A stretch of DNA of 49,820 bases from Gammaproteobacteria bacterium. GTDB lineage: Bacteria; Pseudomonadota; Gammaproteobacteria; Thiotrichales; Thiotrichaceae. Within the stretch, counting starts at the first letter, position 1; each line of letters begins with the position of its first letter. The DNA is taken from contig JAHJJD010000086.1 of the NCBI GenBank assembly GCA_018822845.1, positions 1 to 49,820 of the forward strand. The letters run 5' to 3'. The notes under the pieces are model-generated. The model made no database searches and had not been told where the DNA came from. It saw only the letters and a list, made by a program, of their open reading frames with translations. Of the stretch, positions 1-10,571 are shown in pieces. A program made the translations under genes and the position numbers.

Positions 1-464
1 AGACAGCCAAGAAGCATGGTAAGTTCGTTCATGAGCAGTTGTTGTTATTCTTTGGACTTTGTTGTGATTGCCCATGGTAACAATGACTGCTCGCTTTTTA
101 ACCTATGAATTTACCACCGGTTTGGCGAAGGTATTGTCAATTAATTTGTTCATATCTATAGTCTCGCCTTATAATAGAGGAAATCCACTCATGGATAACA
201 ATTCCACCGACAATTTATAGCACATGATCATAAAATGTTGCTTTCCATTTATCCCAATAAATAATCCAGATGTCATGAATAAGCAGATAGCCTTTATTTT
301 TCATGCGGATAACAAAAAACCATTTTGAATTAGAATTTTGTTATCAATCTATAATAATTAATTATATGCATGAAAAGAGAACTCTGAGCAAAAGCAAAAT
401 GACAAGGTATAAAAAAGCCCGGATAACCGGGCTTTAATAAATATACTTAATGGCAATAAAACCA
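1..464. other. AT-rich region without a recognisable gene
   Basis: No convincing coding sequence is seen here, and the stretch is clearly richer in A and T than the rest of the window. The only organised signals are a promoter-like pair, TTGTTC at 146-151 and a perfect TATAAT at 170-175 with an 18-base spacer, followed by GAGG at 177-180 and a nine-codon frame at 191-220 (M-D-N-N-S-T-D-N-L, then stop). Such a small frame could easily be chance. The right end of the region contains the nrdB terminator. The AT bias could mark horizontally acquired or decayed DNA, but nothing identifies it. Confidence 0.5.
409..435 (-). terminator. Rho-independent terminator of the nrd operon
   Basis: A 9-bp GC-rich stem (AAAGCCCGG at 414-422 paired with CCGGGCTTT at 427-435) encloses an ATAA loop. 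On the minus strand the stem is followed by a run of T. It lies about 30 bases past the nrdB stop codon, which is where the nrdA-nrdB transcript should end. Confidence 0.85.
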
Positions 465-1751
465 TTAATCCCACTTTAGTGCGCCACCCGTCTGATACTC
501 AGTGACGCGGGTTTCAAAAAAGTTCTTTTCTTTACGCATGTTAGATTGTTCATCCAGCCACGGCAGCGCATTCTGGGCACCGGGGAACGGTTCCTCCATC
601 CCCAGTTGGCGCGCCCGGCGATTGGCGATGAAGCGGAACTGCTGGCTATGGTCTTCTGCGTTGTAGCCGAGAATCGGGTTGGGCAACAGGAATCTGGCGT
701 AAGCCTGTTCGGCGGCTTCAGCTTCATCCCACATGTCGCGCACAGCCTGCGGGTCGAGTTTGACGTTTTCTTCCTGCATGATCTGGCGCACCACACGGAT
801 ACCGAAGGAGCAATGCAGCACTTCGTCGCGCATGATGTATTGCAGTTGCTCGGCAGTGCCCTTCATCAGGCCACGGCGTTGCAGGGCAAAAATCGGCGAG
901 AAGCCGTTGTAGAACCAGCAACCTTCAAAGATACCGGCGAAGAAGGTGTAGGACAGCACGAAATCATGCAGGTCATCGCGGTTTTTCAGATCAATATCGT
1001 GGCGCAGAGCATCGTTGAGGCGGCGGTTGGCCATCTGGATCTTGCCGTTGATTTCCGGCACCACGCGGTAGCGGTTGTAGATTTCACCCTGATCAAGGCC
1101 AATGGTTTCGATGCAGTGCTGGTAAGTCCAGGTATGCAGCGCTTCCTCATACACCTGACGCGCCTGATAGATTTGCAGCTCGGGTGCGGTCATCTTTTCC
1201 ATTACCGCCAGACCGATGTTGCGCATGGCGAGAATGTCGGAAGTGGTCAGGTAGGCCAGCACGTTTTCGTACACATGGACTTCTTCCGGCTTCAGGTTGT
1301 GGTGGTAATCGTGCACATCCTGCGCCATGTTGATGTCAAGCGGCGTCCAGTGGTTCTTGTTGGCATTGAGGAAAAACTCCCACGCCCACGGATACTTGAA
1401 GGGCGCGAGCTGGTTGATGTCACCGCTGCCGTTGATCACGCGCTTGTCTTCCGCGCGCACTGGCTGTTGTGGTTTGAAGGGTTCTGCCGTGAAAGCCTTG
1501 CGGGCGCTACGGGGCGCTTTCGCATTCGTAGCGGCTTCCTCCACAGGGGTGGAAGCCGCACCCGTTACCTGCGTTGCAGACGCCTGCGGCTGCGCTGGCG
1601 TACTTTCTGCAACTTGGGTTTCAGTACTGATTTCACGGTTTACTACCTCCACAACAGGTTCATCAACGACATCGACAACTTTAAGCTGTGGTTTGTGGCC
1701 GTTCACCCGAGGGATCGGGGCGGCGAGGGGGTCATCCCAGTTTAACATCAT
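465..1751 (-). CDS. nrdB: Class I ribonucleotide reductase small (beta) subunit NrdB
   Basis: This is the ferritin-like radical-generating subunit that works with NrdA to reduce ribonucleotides to deoxyribonucleotides in the cytoplasm. The carboxylate/His ligand pattern and radical tyrosine of the family are visible as E203, H206 and Y210 in EEALHTWTY, and further on DEVLHCSFGIR provides later ligands. The 428 residues include about 100 N-terminal residues of low-complexity Ala/Pro/Thr/Val sequence before the conserved core, a linker-like extension of unknown role. The start is one of two adjacent ATG codons, 9 bases after a GGAGG ribosome binding site. It is the last gene of the minus-strand nrd unit, 51 bases downstream of the restriction nuclease gene, and is followed by a terminator. 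Confidence 0.96.
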   Translation of the reverse strand: MMLNWDDPLAAPIPRVNGHKPQLKVVDVVDEPVVEVVNREISTETQVAESTPAQPQASATQVTGAASTPVEEAATNAKAPRSARKAFTAEPFKPQQPVRAEDKRVINGSGDINQLAPFKYPWAWEFFLNANKNHWTPLDINMAQDVHDYHHNLKPEEVHVYENVLAYLTTSDILAMRNIGLAVMEKMTAPELQIYQARQVYEEALHTWTYQHCIETIGLDQGEIYNRYRVVPEINGKIQMANRRLNDALRHDIDLKNRDDLHDFVLSYTFFAGIFEGCWFYNGFSPIFALQRRGLMKGTAEQLQYIMRDEVLHCSFGIRVVRQIMQEENVKLDPQAVRDMWDEAEAAEQAYARFLLPNPILGYNAEDHSQQFRFIANRRARQLGMEEPFPGAQNALPWLDEQSNMRKEKNFFETRVTEYQTGGALKWD

Positions 1752-1802
1752 GTTCTTGTTCCTCCAGAATTCTTATCAATCATCCGGTCGCAGGGAAAGA
1801 TC

Positions 1803-2654
1803 CTACACCGGAGCAAAAAGGGTGGATGCAGACAGCTTCGCCTGTAGCGATTGCATGATCTGCTCCAGTTCAATCCTTGCCTCTGCCTGTAGCCCCAAGC
1901 AAAGGCCAATGCCATCGGCGTCCGTGCTCAAACGTGTTTGCAATGCGAGTTTGTAAACCCCACCCTGTTGAGCATCCATTCGGTAAGCGTGCAGGTGCAT
2001 GGAATCACCAATCCCGGCAGGGTTGCGCAGGTGGTCAAACCTGAATTTGCGCCCCATGTAATCCAGCAACTTGTCCTGCACGACCAGCACAAGTTTTTTG
2101 TGGACGTTTTCAAAGGTCTGAATTTTGTGATGCATCTGCACCAGAATCGTCTTGGCGGTCATTTTCCAGTTCATGCCAAATGGCTTGCTGGAATCTTCAT
2201 GCTCATCGGCGCGGGGAACACCCAGTTCCTTCAATAAACGCTGGCGTTCAGGCCAGACCGTTCCGGTGGTGTCCAGCGCCTGGAATTCGATTCCGACAAA
2301 ATCCTTTACCTTGCCGTCTTTGGCCGACACCAGAAAATAATCGACACTCCCGCCCGGAATAGCGACTTCGGACACGATGTGCAACTCGTTACCCGGCTCA
2401 TGCAGGGTCAACAGGTGCAAGCAGTCCGTGAATACCTGCCGCCGCTCCAGCAAACGGTTGGGGCAAATGATCACTGGCGATGGTTCACGTCCATACATGA
2501 CGGCACAGGAACCAATCGCGGTGTCCGGGTCACTTTTGCGGGTCTTGTAGCACTGCCTGCCGGTATAGGCGCATTGCTGATCCGCCACTACAGTATTCCA
2601 GTCCATCCTGTTTTGGATAGCGGGATGCCCGAACAATTCCACTACCTTGCTCAT
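1803..2654 (-). CDS. NotI-like type II restriction endonuclease
   Basis: The 283-residue product looks like the NotI family of restriction enzymes. It has four cysteines (C28, C35, C50, C64), consistent with the Cys4 iron site known in NotI, a VIICPNRLLERR segment, and a PD-(D/E)XK-type core in which D105 is followed by E123 and Q125 (GIEFQALDTTGT). The family cuts long GC-rich sites; this recognition site is unknown. The start is the ATG at 2654 because its ATG overlaps the TGA of the upstream methyltransferase gene (ATGA), which is typical of coupled R-M genes. A longer reading frame extends to 2891, but that part overlaps the methyltransferase and encodes nothing recognisable. The nuclease stop is 51 bases before nrdB. 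Confidence 0.8.
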   Translation of the reverse strand: MSKVVELFGHPAIQNRMDWNTVVADQQCAYTGRQCYKTRKSDPDTAIGSCAVMYGREPSPVIICPNRLLERRQVFTDCLHLLTLHEPGNELHIVSEVAIPGGSVDYFLVSAKDGKVKDFVGIEFQALDTTGTVWPERQRLLKELGVPRADEHEDSSKPFGMNWKMTAKTILVQMHHKIQTFENVHKKLVLVVQDKLLDYMGRKFRFDHLRNPAGIGDSMHLHAYRMDAQQGGVYKLALQTRLSTDADGIGLCLGLQAEARIELEQIMQSLQAKLSASTLFAPV

Positions 2655-3769
2655 AACAGGGTATCCAAACGCTGTTGCGCCAGTTCCAGATAACGGCACG
2701 AAATGTCGATGCCAACCGATTTGCGGTTGAGGTTGCGTGCAGCTACCAAGGTTGTGCCGGTTCCGCAAAAAGGGTCGAGCACGATACCGCTTTCCGGGCA
2801 GGTCGCCAATAGCGGAATACGGCATAAATCCTGCGGGTAGGGGGCAAAATGCACCTCCCGGCTTTGGGTGTCCTCCGGCAGGATGTCCCACACGTCGCTG
2901 GGCTTACTGCCTTTGGGGTGGTATTTGAGGAAATAGAACCCCTTCTCGCGTAATTCCTTGGCGCGACCTGACAGTTTTTCGCTATCCGAGTGGGTAGTGC
3001 GTTGCTGGCCGCGAATGATCATCCTGAAATCAGAAATTTTCCCGGCTTGCACATCCGCCAACATCTGCGTCAGCCCCGCCAACGCTGTCACTTTTTCCGC
3101 TGGAGTCAGCGCAGTCGACAGTTCGATCTGGCGCTTGTAACGCACGCCCGATACTCCGGTGGCGGAGACTACTGCACCATTCACCACCTTGGCTTCACGT
3201 GGTTTTGAACGGATAGCGTCGGCATTGTAGTAATAGCCCTTGGCCTGCTTCACAAAATGGAACAGCTTTTCATGCACGTTAGCGAGACGGTCTTTACTGT
3301 TATCCATGCCACCTTTGATCTTGTTCCAGACAACCTCATTGCGCAGAATCCAGCCTTGGTTATCCACCAACTCAAACGCTACCCGCCACGGTATACCAAC
3401 CAGCCCTTTACCGTTGTAGCTATCACCAAGATTCAGCCAAAACGAGCCTTCAGGCTTCAGCACCCGCTTGATTTCAGCACAGATAGCCACCAGATTTTTC
3501 ACATAATCGCGGTAATCGGCTTCCAGACCGATACCGCCGTTCTCATATTCGCGTTTGCCCCAGTAAGGCGGAGAGGTCATTACACAGTCGATACTGGAGG
3601 ATGGAAGCTCATATAAAACATGTAAAGCATCCCCCCTGAACAACACAGGGGCAATCGAAACATCCGTCTTATATGTAGCGACCAGATCCCCATATTTACA
3701 GGAGAAAATTCCACCACTAACTGATGGTTGCGGGGTTAATACCTGAGAGCCCAACATTGCGTTCATCAT
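2651..3769 (-). CDS. DNA methyltransferase (beta class, N4-cytosine or N6-adenine)
   Basis: This is the protective partner of the NotI-like nuclease. The catalytic motif IV, TSPPYW, lies near the N-terminus (residues 65-70) and the S-adenosylmethionine motif DPFCGTGTT lies near the C-terminus (about 332-340). That order defines beta-class amino-methyltransferases, and SPPY favours N4-cytosine methylation. The intervening 250 residues should contain the target recognition region. The gene is 372 codons long. Its first ATG (3767-3769) directly abuts the nrdA stop codon (3770-3772), with a second ATG in the next codon, so translation is probably coupled to nrdA. Insertion between nrdA and nrdB suggests horizontal acquisition, with expression from the host nrd promoter. 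Confidence 0.9.
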   Translation of the reverse strand: MMNAMLGSQVLTPQPSVSGGIFSCKYGDLVATYKTDVSIAPVLFRGDALHVLYELPSSSIDCVMTSPPYWGKREYENGGIGLEADYRDYVKNLVAICAEIKRVLKPEGSFWLNLGDSYNGKGLVGIPWRVAFELVDNQGWILRNEVVWNKIKGGMDNSKDRLANVHEKLFHFVKQAKGYYYNADAIRSKPREAKVVNGAVVSATGVSGVRYKRQIELSTALTPAEKVTALAGLTQMLADVQAGKISDFRMIIRGQQRTTHSDSEKLSGRAKELREKGFYFLKYHPKGSKPSDVWDILPEDTQSREVHFAPYPQDLCRIPLLATCPESGIVLDPFCGTGTTLVAARNLNRKSVGIDISCRYLELAQQRLDTLL

Positions 3770-7783
<4,014 letters not shown>

Positions 7784-7875
7784 GAGTATCAACCTCGGTG
7801 GACGTATTTATAGCTATTCAGCTTGACAAAGGTGAAAAATGAGATTAAGCCCAGTCGTGGAATTCTTCTGGGTAA

Positions 7876-7923
7876 CTACTATAGGATGTGCTTTTAGAGT
7901 CGGTCAAGCACAAGATGTTGTCA
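7876..7923. promoter_or_regulatory. Pair of NrdR-box-like operators upstream of nrdA
   Basis: Two imperfect 16-base elements resemble the NrdR palindrome consensus (ACAC-WATATATW-GTGT). The one at 7876-7891 (centre CTATAGGATGTG) matches 9 of 16 positions; the one at 7908-7923 (GCACAAGATGTTGTCA) matches 11 of 16. Their starts are 32 bases apart, about three helical turns, which is the spacing typical of paired NrdR sites. NrdR represses ribonucleotide reductase genes in response to dATP/ATP status. The matches were scored by eye. Confidence 0.5.
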
Positions 7924-7940
7924 AGAAGCTGTGAACAGCC

Positions 7941-7949
7941 TGTGGATAA
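7941..7949 (-). promoter_or_regulatory. Perfect DnaA box upstream of nrdA
   Basis: TGTGGATAA is the exact reverse complement of the 9-base DnaA box TTATCCACA. It lies 158 bases upstream of the nrdA start and next to the NrdR-like pair. In E. coli, DnaA binding upstream of nrdAB links reductase expression to replication initiation, so a similar role is likely here. Confidence 0.65.
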
Positions 7950-8106
7950 CCGAGGCAAGTCCAGTGCCAGCAGGGACTTTTTGCCCCCCTCAGATCATTG
8001 GAAAATTTTTCAAACATAGAATCCGCCATCATTGGTTTTTTCGATAGTTTCGGGAAACCAGCGACTTGTTGCATCCAGTTGAAACGTTTTTTCGTACAAT
8101 GCTCTG

Positions 8107-8123
8107 GATCAGGTTTACTGATC
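8107..8123. promoter_or_regulatory. Inverted repeat in the hvfA leader
   Basis: GATCAG and CTGATC form a perfect 6-bp inverted repeat around a GTTTA spacer. It lies just downstream of the TACAAT hexamer and about 40 bases before the hvfA start, a position that would suit an operator for a metal- or stress-responsive repressor. It could also be a chance palindrome. Confidence 0.3.
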
Positions 8124-8162
8124 ACAAAATAATCCAATCAGATTTCATGGAGACAATGAGAC

Positions 8163-8624
8163 ATGCAAAACAAAACACTGAAACTGGCTTTAGGCACAAC
8201 TTTCGCAGCAGGTATCGCACTCGGCGCGGCACAGGCTATCGCCGACAATCCGTTTGCTTCCGACGCGCTCAGCAGCGGTTACATGCAACTGGCTGAAAAC
8301 GACAAGGCCGGTGAAATGAAATGCGGAGCCAATATGGATGGCAAGTGCGGCGCTGGCATGAAGAGAAGCGCTGAAGGCACCTGCGGCGGCGACATGAAAT
8401 GCCCGGCTGACACCAACGAAGACGGCATGGTCACGAAAGAGGAGTTCATGACCCACCACGAAAAGATGTTTGACGAAGCCGATACCGACAAGGATGGCTC
8501 GCTGAACGCTGATGAACGCAAAGTCATGCACAAGAACATGGAAGGCAAGTGCGGCGCAGCCAAAACAGATGATGCCAAACCAGCCGATGGCGCTACCGCA
8601 GCTCCGGCTGAAGAAAAGAAGTAA
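8163..8624 (+). CDS. hvfA: HvfA-type RiPP metallophore precursor with two EF-hand loops
   Basis: The 153-residue product has an N-terminal signal peptide ending near AQA-IA, then NPFASDALSSGYMQLAE, the sequence style that follows the leader in HvfA precursors. Four repeated Cys-Gly motifs follow: EMKCG (51-55), DGKCG (59-63), EGTCG (71-75) and EGKCG (127-131), plus C80. In the Haemophilus HvfA family, EGKCG cysteines are converted by HvfB/HvfC into oxazolone-thioamide copper ligands. Unusually, two canonical EF-hand calcium loops, starting at D83 and D107, sit between the third and fourth Cys-Gly motifs. The C-terminus is Ala/Pro/Glu/Lys-rich. SD GGAGA at 8149-8153 supports this ATG. hvfB starts 3 bases later. 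Confidence 0.88.
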   Translation: MQNKTLKLALGTTFAAGIALGAAQAIADNPFASDALSSGYMQLAENDKAGEMKCGANMDGKCGAGMKRSAEGTCGGDMKCPADTNEDGMVTKEEFMTHHEKMFDEADTDKDGSLNADERKVMHKNMEGKCGAAKTDDAKPADGATAAPAEEKK

Positions 8625-8627
8625 GCC

Positions 8628-9455
8628 ATGCGCAGCCCTGCCCTCCACGGTGCAGGACTCGGCTTCCGGCGTGACCTGCTGGTTGCGCTGGAAAACCGGG
8701 TTCCGGATTGCATCGATTTTTTTGAAGTCGCCCCGGAAAACTGGATCGGGACGGACAAACGCAGCCAGCAACGTCTGCGCGCTTTCACCGAGCGCTACCC
8801 GTTTGTCTGCCACGGCCTGTCGCTGTCGCTGGGTGGGCTGACGCCACTGGATACTGACTTGCTGGGCAATATCAAGCTGCTCATGCGTGAGCACCACATG
8901 CCGCTGTACACCGAGCATTTGTCATGGTGTTCTGATCACGGCCATCTGTACGATTTACTGCCGATTCCCTTTACTGAAGATGCGGTAAAACACGTCGTCA
9001 GCCGCATCCGCCAAACACAGGATATTCTGGAACAGCGTATCGGCATCGAAAACGCCTCGTTCTACATGCAGGCCCCTATCAGCGAGATGGATGAAGCCAC
9101 TTTCATCAACGCCGTGCTGACAGAATCCGACTGCCTGCTGCATCTGGACGTGAACAATGTCTACGTCAACAGCGTCAACCATGCCTATGACGCGCACGAA
9201 TTCCTGCAAAAACTGCCGAAGGAGCGGGTGGTCTACCTGCACATGGCCGGTCATTACGAGCAAAAGCCCGACCTGCTGATCGACACCCACGGCGCGCCGG
9301 TCATTGACCCGGTGTGGGAACTGCTGGATTTCACCTACCAGCATTTCGGCATCTTCCCCACCCTGCTGGAACGTGATTTCAACATTCCCCCGCTGGCGGA
9401 ACTCGTGCCGGAAGTCGAACAGATCGCCAGCCTGCAAAGGAAACATGCCGCATGA
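8628..9455 (+). CDS. hvfB: DUF692 / MNIO-family RiPP-modifying enzyme HvfB
   Basis: This 275-residue TIM-barrel protein belongs to DUF692, the multinuclear non-heme iron oxidative enzymes that modify cysteines in RiPP precursors. Likely metal ligands are visible in order: H62 (HGLSLSLGG), E96/H97 (YTEHLSW), E141 (IENAS), D174/N176 (LDVNNVYVN), H205 and H209 (HMAGH), D219/H221 (IDTHG) and E248 (LLERD). The full set and normal length suggest an active enzyme. It starts 3 bases after hvfA, and its stop overlaps the hvfC ATG (ATGA), so the three genes form one operon. The probable substrate is the precursor encoded immediately upstream. Confidence 0.93.
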   Translation: MRSPALHGAGLGFRRDLLVALENRVPDCIDFFEVAPENWIGTDKRSQQRLRAFTERYPFVCHGLSLSLGGLTPLDTDLLGNIKLLMREHHMPLYTEHLSWCSDHGHLYDLLPIPFTEDAVKHVVSRIRQTQDILEQRIGIENASFYMQAPISEMDEATFINAVLTESDCLLHLDVNNVYVNSVNHAYDAHEFLQKLPKERVVYLHMAGHYEQKPDLLIDTHGAPVIDPVWELLDFTYQHFGIFPTLLERDFNIPPLAELVPEVEQIASLQRKHAA

Positions 9456-10249
9456 ACGCTACCGAAACTTTCCAGCGCACTTTCGCCGCCCACTTGCGCA
9501 ACCCGGAGGCCAATCCGCCCCCACAAGGCGTGGATGCGGAGCGCGCTGGCGTCTACGTCGAGCTGCTGTTCAACAATGTGGAAGATTTCCTCAGCGGCTG
9601 CTTTCCGGTAATACGCAAAATTCTCGACGATGGGCAATGGAATGCGCTGGTTCGCCAGTTTTATGCGGAACATGCCTGTCAATCGCCCTATTTTCGCGAG
9701 ATTCCTGCCGGGTTTGTGGAATGGCTGACAGGACGGCTTCCCTTCGACTCCCTTCGACTCCGCTCAGGGAACACCGCTCAGGGAACACTATTCGGTGAAC
9801 GGTTTCCTTTCCTGCTGGAACTGGCGCATTACGAGTGGGTGGAAGTGCCGCTTGCGCTGGATGATAGCGAAATCGACTGGAGTAGCATTGACCCGGACGG
9901 CGATTTGCTGGCAGGCAAACCGGTGCTGAACCCGGTCATGCTGCTGCAAAGTTACCAGTACCCCGTGCACCGTATCGGCCCCGATTTCCTGCCCACCGAA
10001 CCGGAGCCAACCCATTTGGTGTTGCTGCGTGACCAGCACGGCAAAATCCAGTTTGTCAGCCTGAATGTAACCACTGCCCGGTTGGTGCAGTTGTTGCAGG
10101 AAAACCTGGATACGCGCACGGCTATCTTTCAGCTTGCCCAGGAAATGCAGCATCCTGACCCTGAGCAGCTGATGCAGTTCGGCCAGCAGATACTGGAACA
10201 GTTCAAAACACAGTTTTTGGTGCTGGGAACAGCCATCCGTCCGCGATAA
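9452..10249 (+). CDS. hvfC: DUF2063 partner protein HvfC of the RiPP-modifying complex
   Basis: The 265-residue protein has the N-terminal DUF2063 domain (about residues 5-95, with FQRTFAAHLRNP and YVELLFNNVEDFLSGCFPV), which serves as precursor-recognition partner of DUF692 enzymes. The C-terminal half is a less conserved domain that begins near FPFLLELAHYEW. Between the two lies the short stretch FDSLRLRSGNTAQGT, encoded by an inserted palindromic repeat (9740-9787) and probably not original to the protein. The insert is 48 bases, so the frame is kept. Translation is coupled to hvfB. No DoxX-type hvfD gene follows, unlike some related operons. Confidence 0.9.
   Translation: MNATETFQRTFAAHLRNPEANPPPQGVDAERAGVYVELLFNNVEDFLSGCFPVIRKILDDGQWNALVRQFYAEHACQSPYFREIPAGFVEWLTGRLPFDSLRLRSGNTAQGTLFGERFPFLLELAHYEWVEVPLALDDSEIDWSSIDPDGDLLAGKPVLNPVMLLQSYQYPVHRIGPDFLPTEPEPTHLVLLRDQHGKIQFVSLNVTTARLVQLLQENLDTRTAIFQLAQEMQHPDPEQLMQFGQQILEQFKTQFLVLGTAIRPR
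9740..9787. repeat. Nested copy of a 24-base palindromic repeat inside hvfC
   Basis: The 48 bases read CCCTTCGACT, then a complete unit CCCTTCGACT+CCGCTCAGGGAACA, then CCGCTCAGGGAACA. The outer halves together make a second identical 24-base unit, so one copy appears inserted into the middle of another. Each unit can fold through its CCCT/AGGG arms. The whole block is translated in frame within hvfC. Confidence 0.85.
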
Positions 10250-10335
10250 ATGCCGGTTTTCGCACCGCATCTGTGAAGCAGGCAAGAATATATGCTATTT
10301 AATGGTGATGTAGTTGTGTTAATAGAGTGATCACC

Positions 10336-10557
10336 ATGAACCATCCCCAATCGAGACTGGCGGCTTACGCCATGATTTCCCTTTCCACCCTGATGATTTC
10401 AGGCTGTCTGGGTGTGCAACCTGCCAAGGAAGAACCGCAGGCCAAAAGCTTACAGGAAATTGCGGCTGAAGCGATGAATTCCAAAGGCAAGCTGACCAGG
10501 GAGCAAATCAATGCCCTGATCGCGGCGAACGCCAAATGTACACCCGATAAAATGTAA
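10336..10557 (+). CDS. Small lipoprotein of unknown function
   Basis: The 73-residue product begins MNHPQSRLAAYAM and has a hydrophobic stretch ending in the lipobox LMISGC, so it should be lipidated on C27 and anchored to a membrane on the periplasmic side. The mature part is only about 47 residues, polar, with one further cysteine near the C-terminus (AKCTPDKM). No family is recognised. A GTG at 10327 would add three residues before the signal, but the ATG gives a conventional signal peptide. It lies 86 bases after hvfC and 14 bases before the AraC-type regulator, so it may be co-transcribed with either. Confidence 0.7.
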   Translation: MNHPQSRLAAYAMISLSTLMISGCLGVQPAKEEPQAKSLQEIAAEAMNSKGKLTREQINALIAANAKCTPDKM

Positions 10558-10571
10558 GCGAGAGCTAACCC

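Larger units (their letters stand above)
7784..8162. other. Divergent control region between nrdA and hvfA
   Basis: This 379-base gap separates two divergent operons. The nrdA-proximal half contains the NrdR-like boxes and the DnaA box listed separately. The hvfA-proximal half contains a TACAAT hexamer at 8095-8100 that could be a -10 element, but no well-spaced -35 is visible. A perfect 6-bp inverted repeat follows at 8107-8123. No open reading frame here looks real. Confidence 0.6.

Noticed and set aside
546-1745. 399-codon open frame on the plus strand
   Set aside because: It is the exact antisense of nrdB and its product is His- and Val-rich without any family motif. It results from codon bias in nrdB.
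2655-2891. N-terminal extension of the restriction nuclease
   Set aside because: The extension overlaps the methyltransferase gene, gives Pro/Gly-rich sequence without homology features, and an ATGA-coupled start at 2654 explains the gene better.
1803-3769. Assigning GCGGCCGC as the recognition site of the R-M pair
   Set aside because: The nuclease resembles NotI, but related enzymes differ in specificity. I did not notice GCGGCCGC in the window, but a site this rare may be absent by chance, so nothing can be concluded.
8069-8100. Sigma-70 promoter for hvfA
   Set aside because: TACAAT is a fair -10, but candidate -35 hexamers are 10, 20 or 23 bases away, so no acceptable spacing exists. An alternative sigma factor may be used, but no consensus was recognised.
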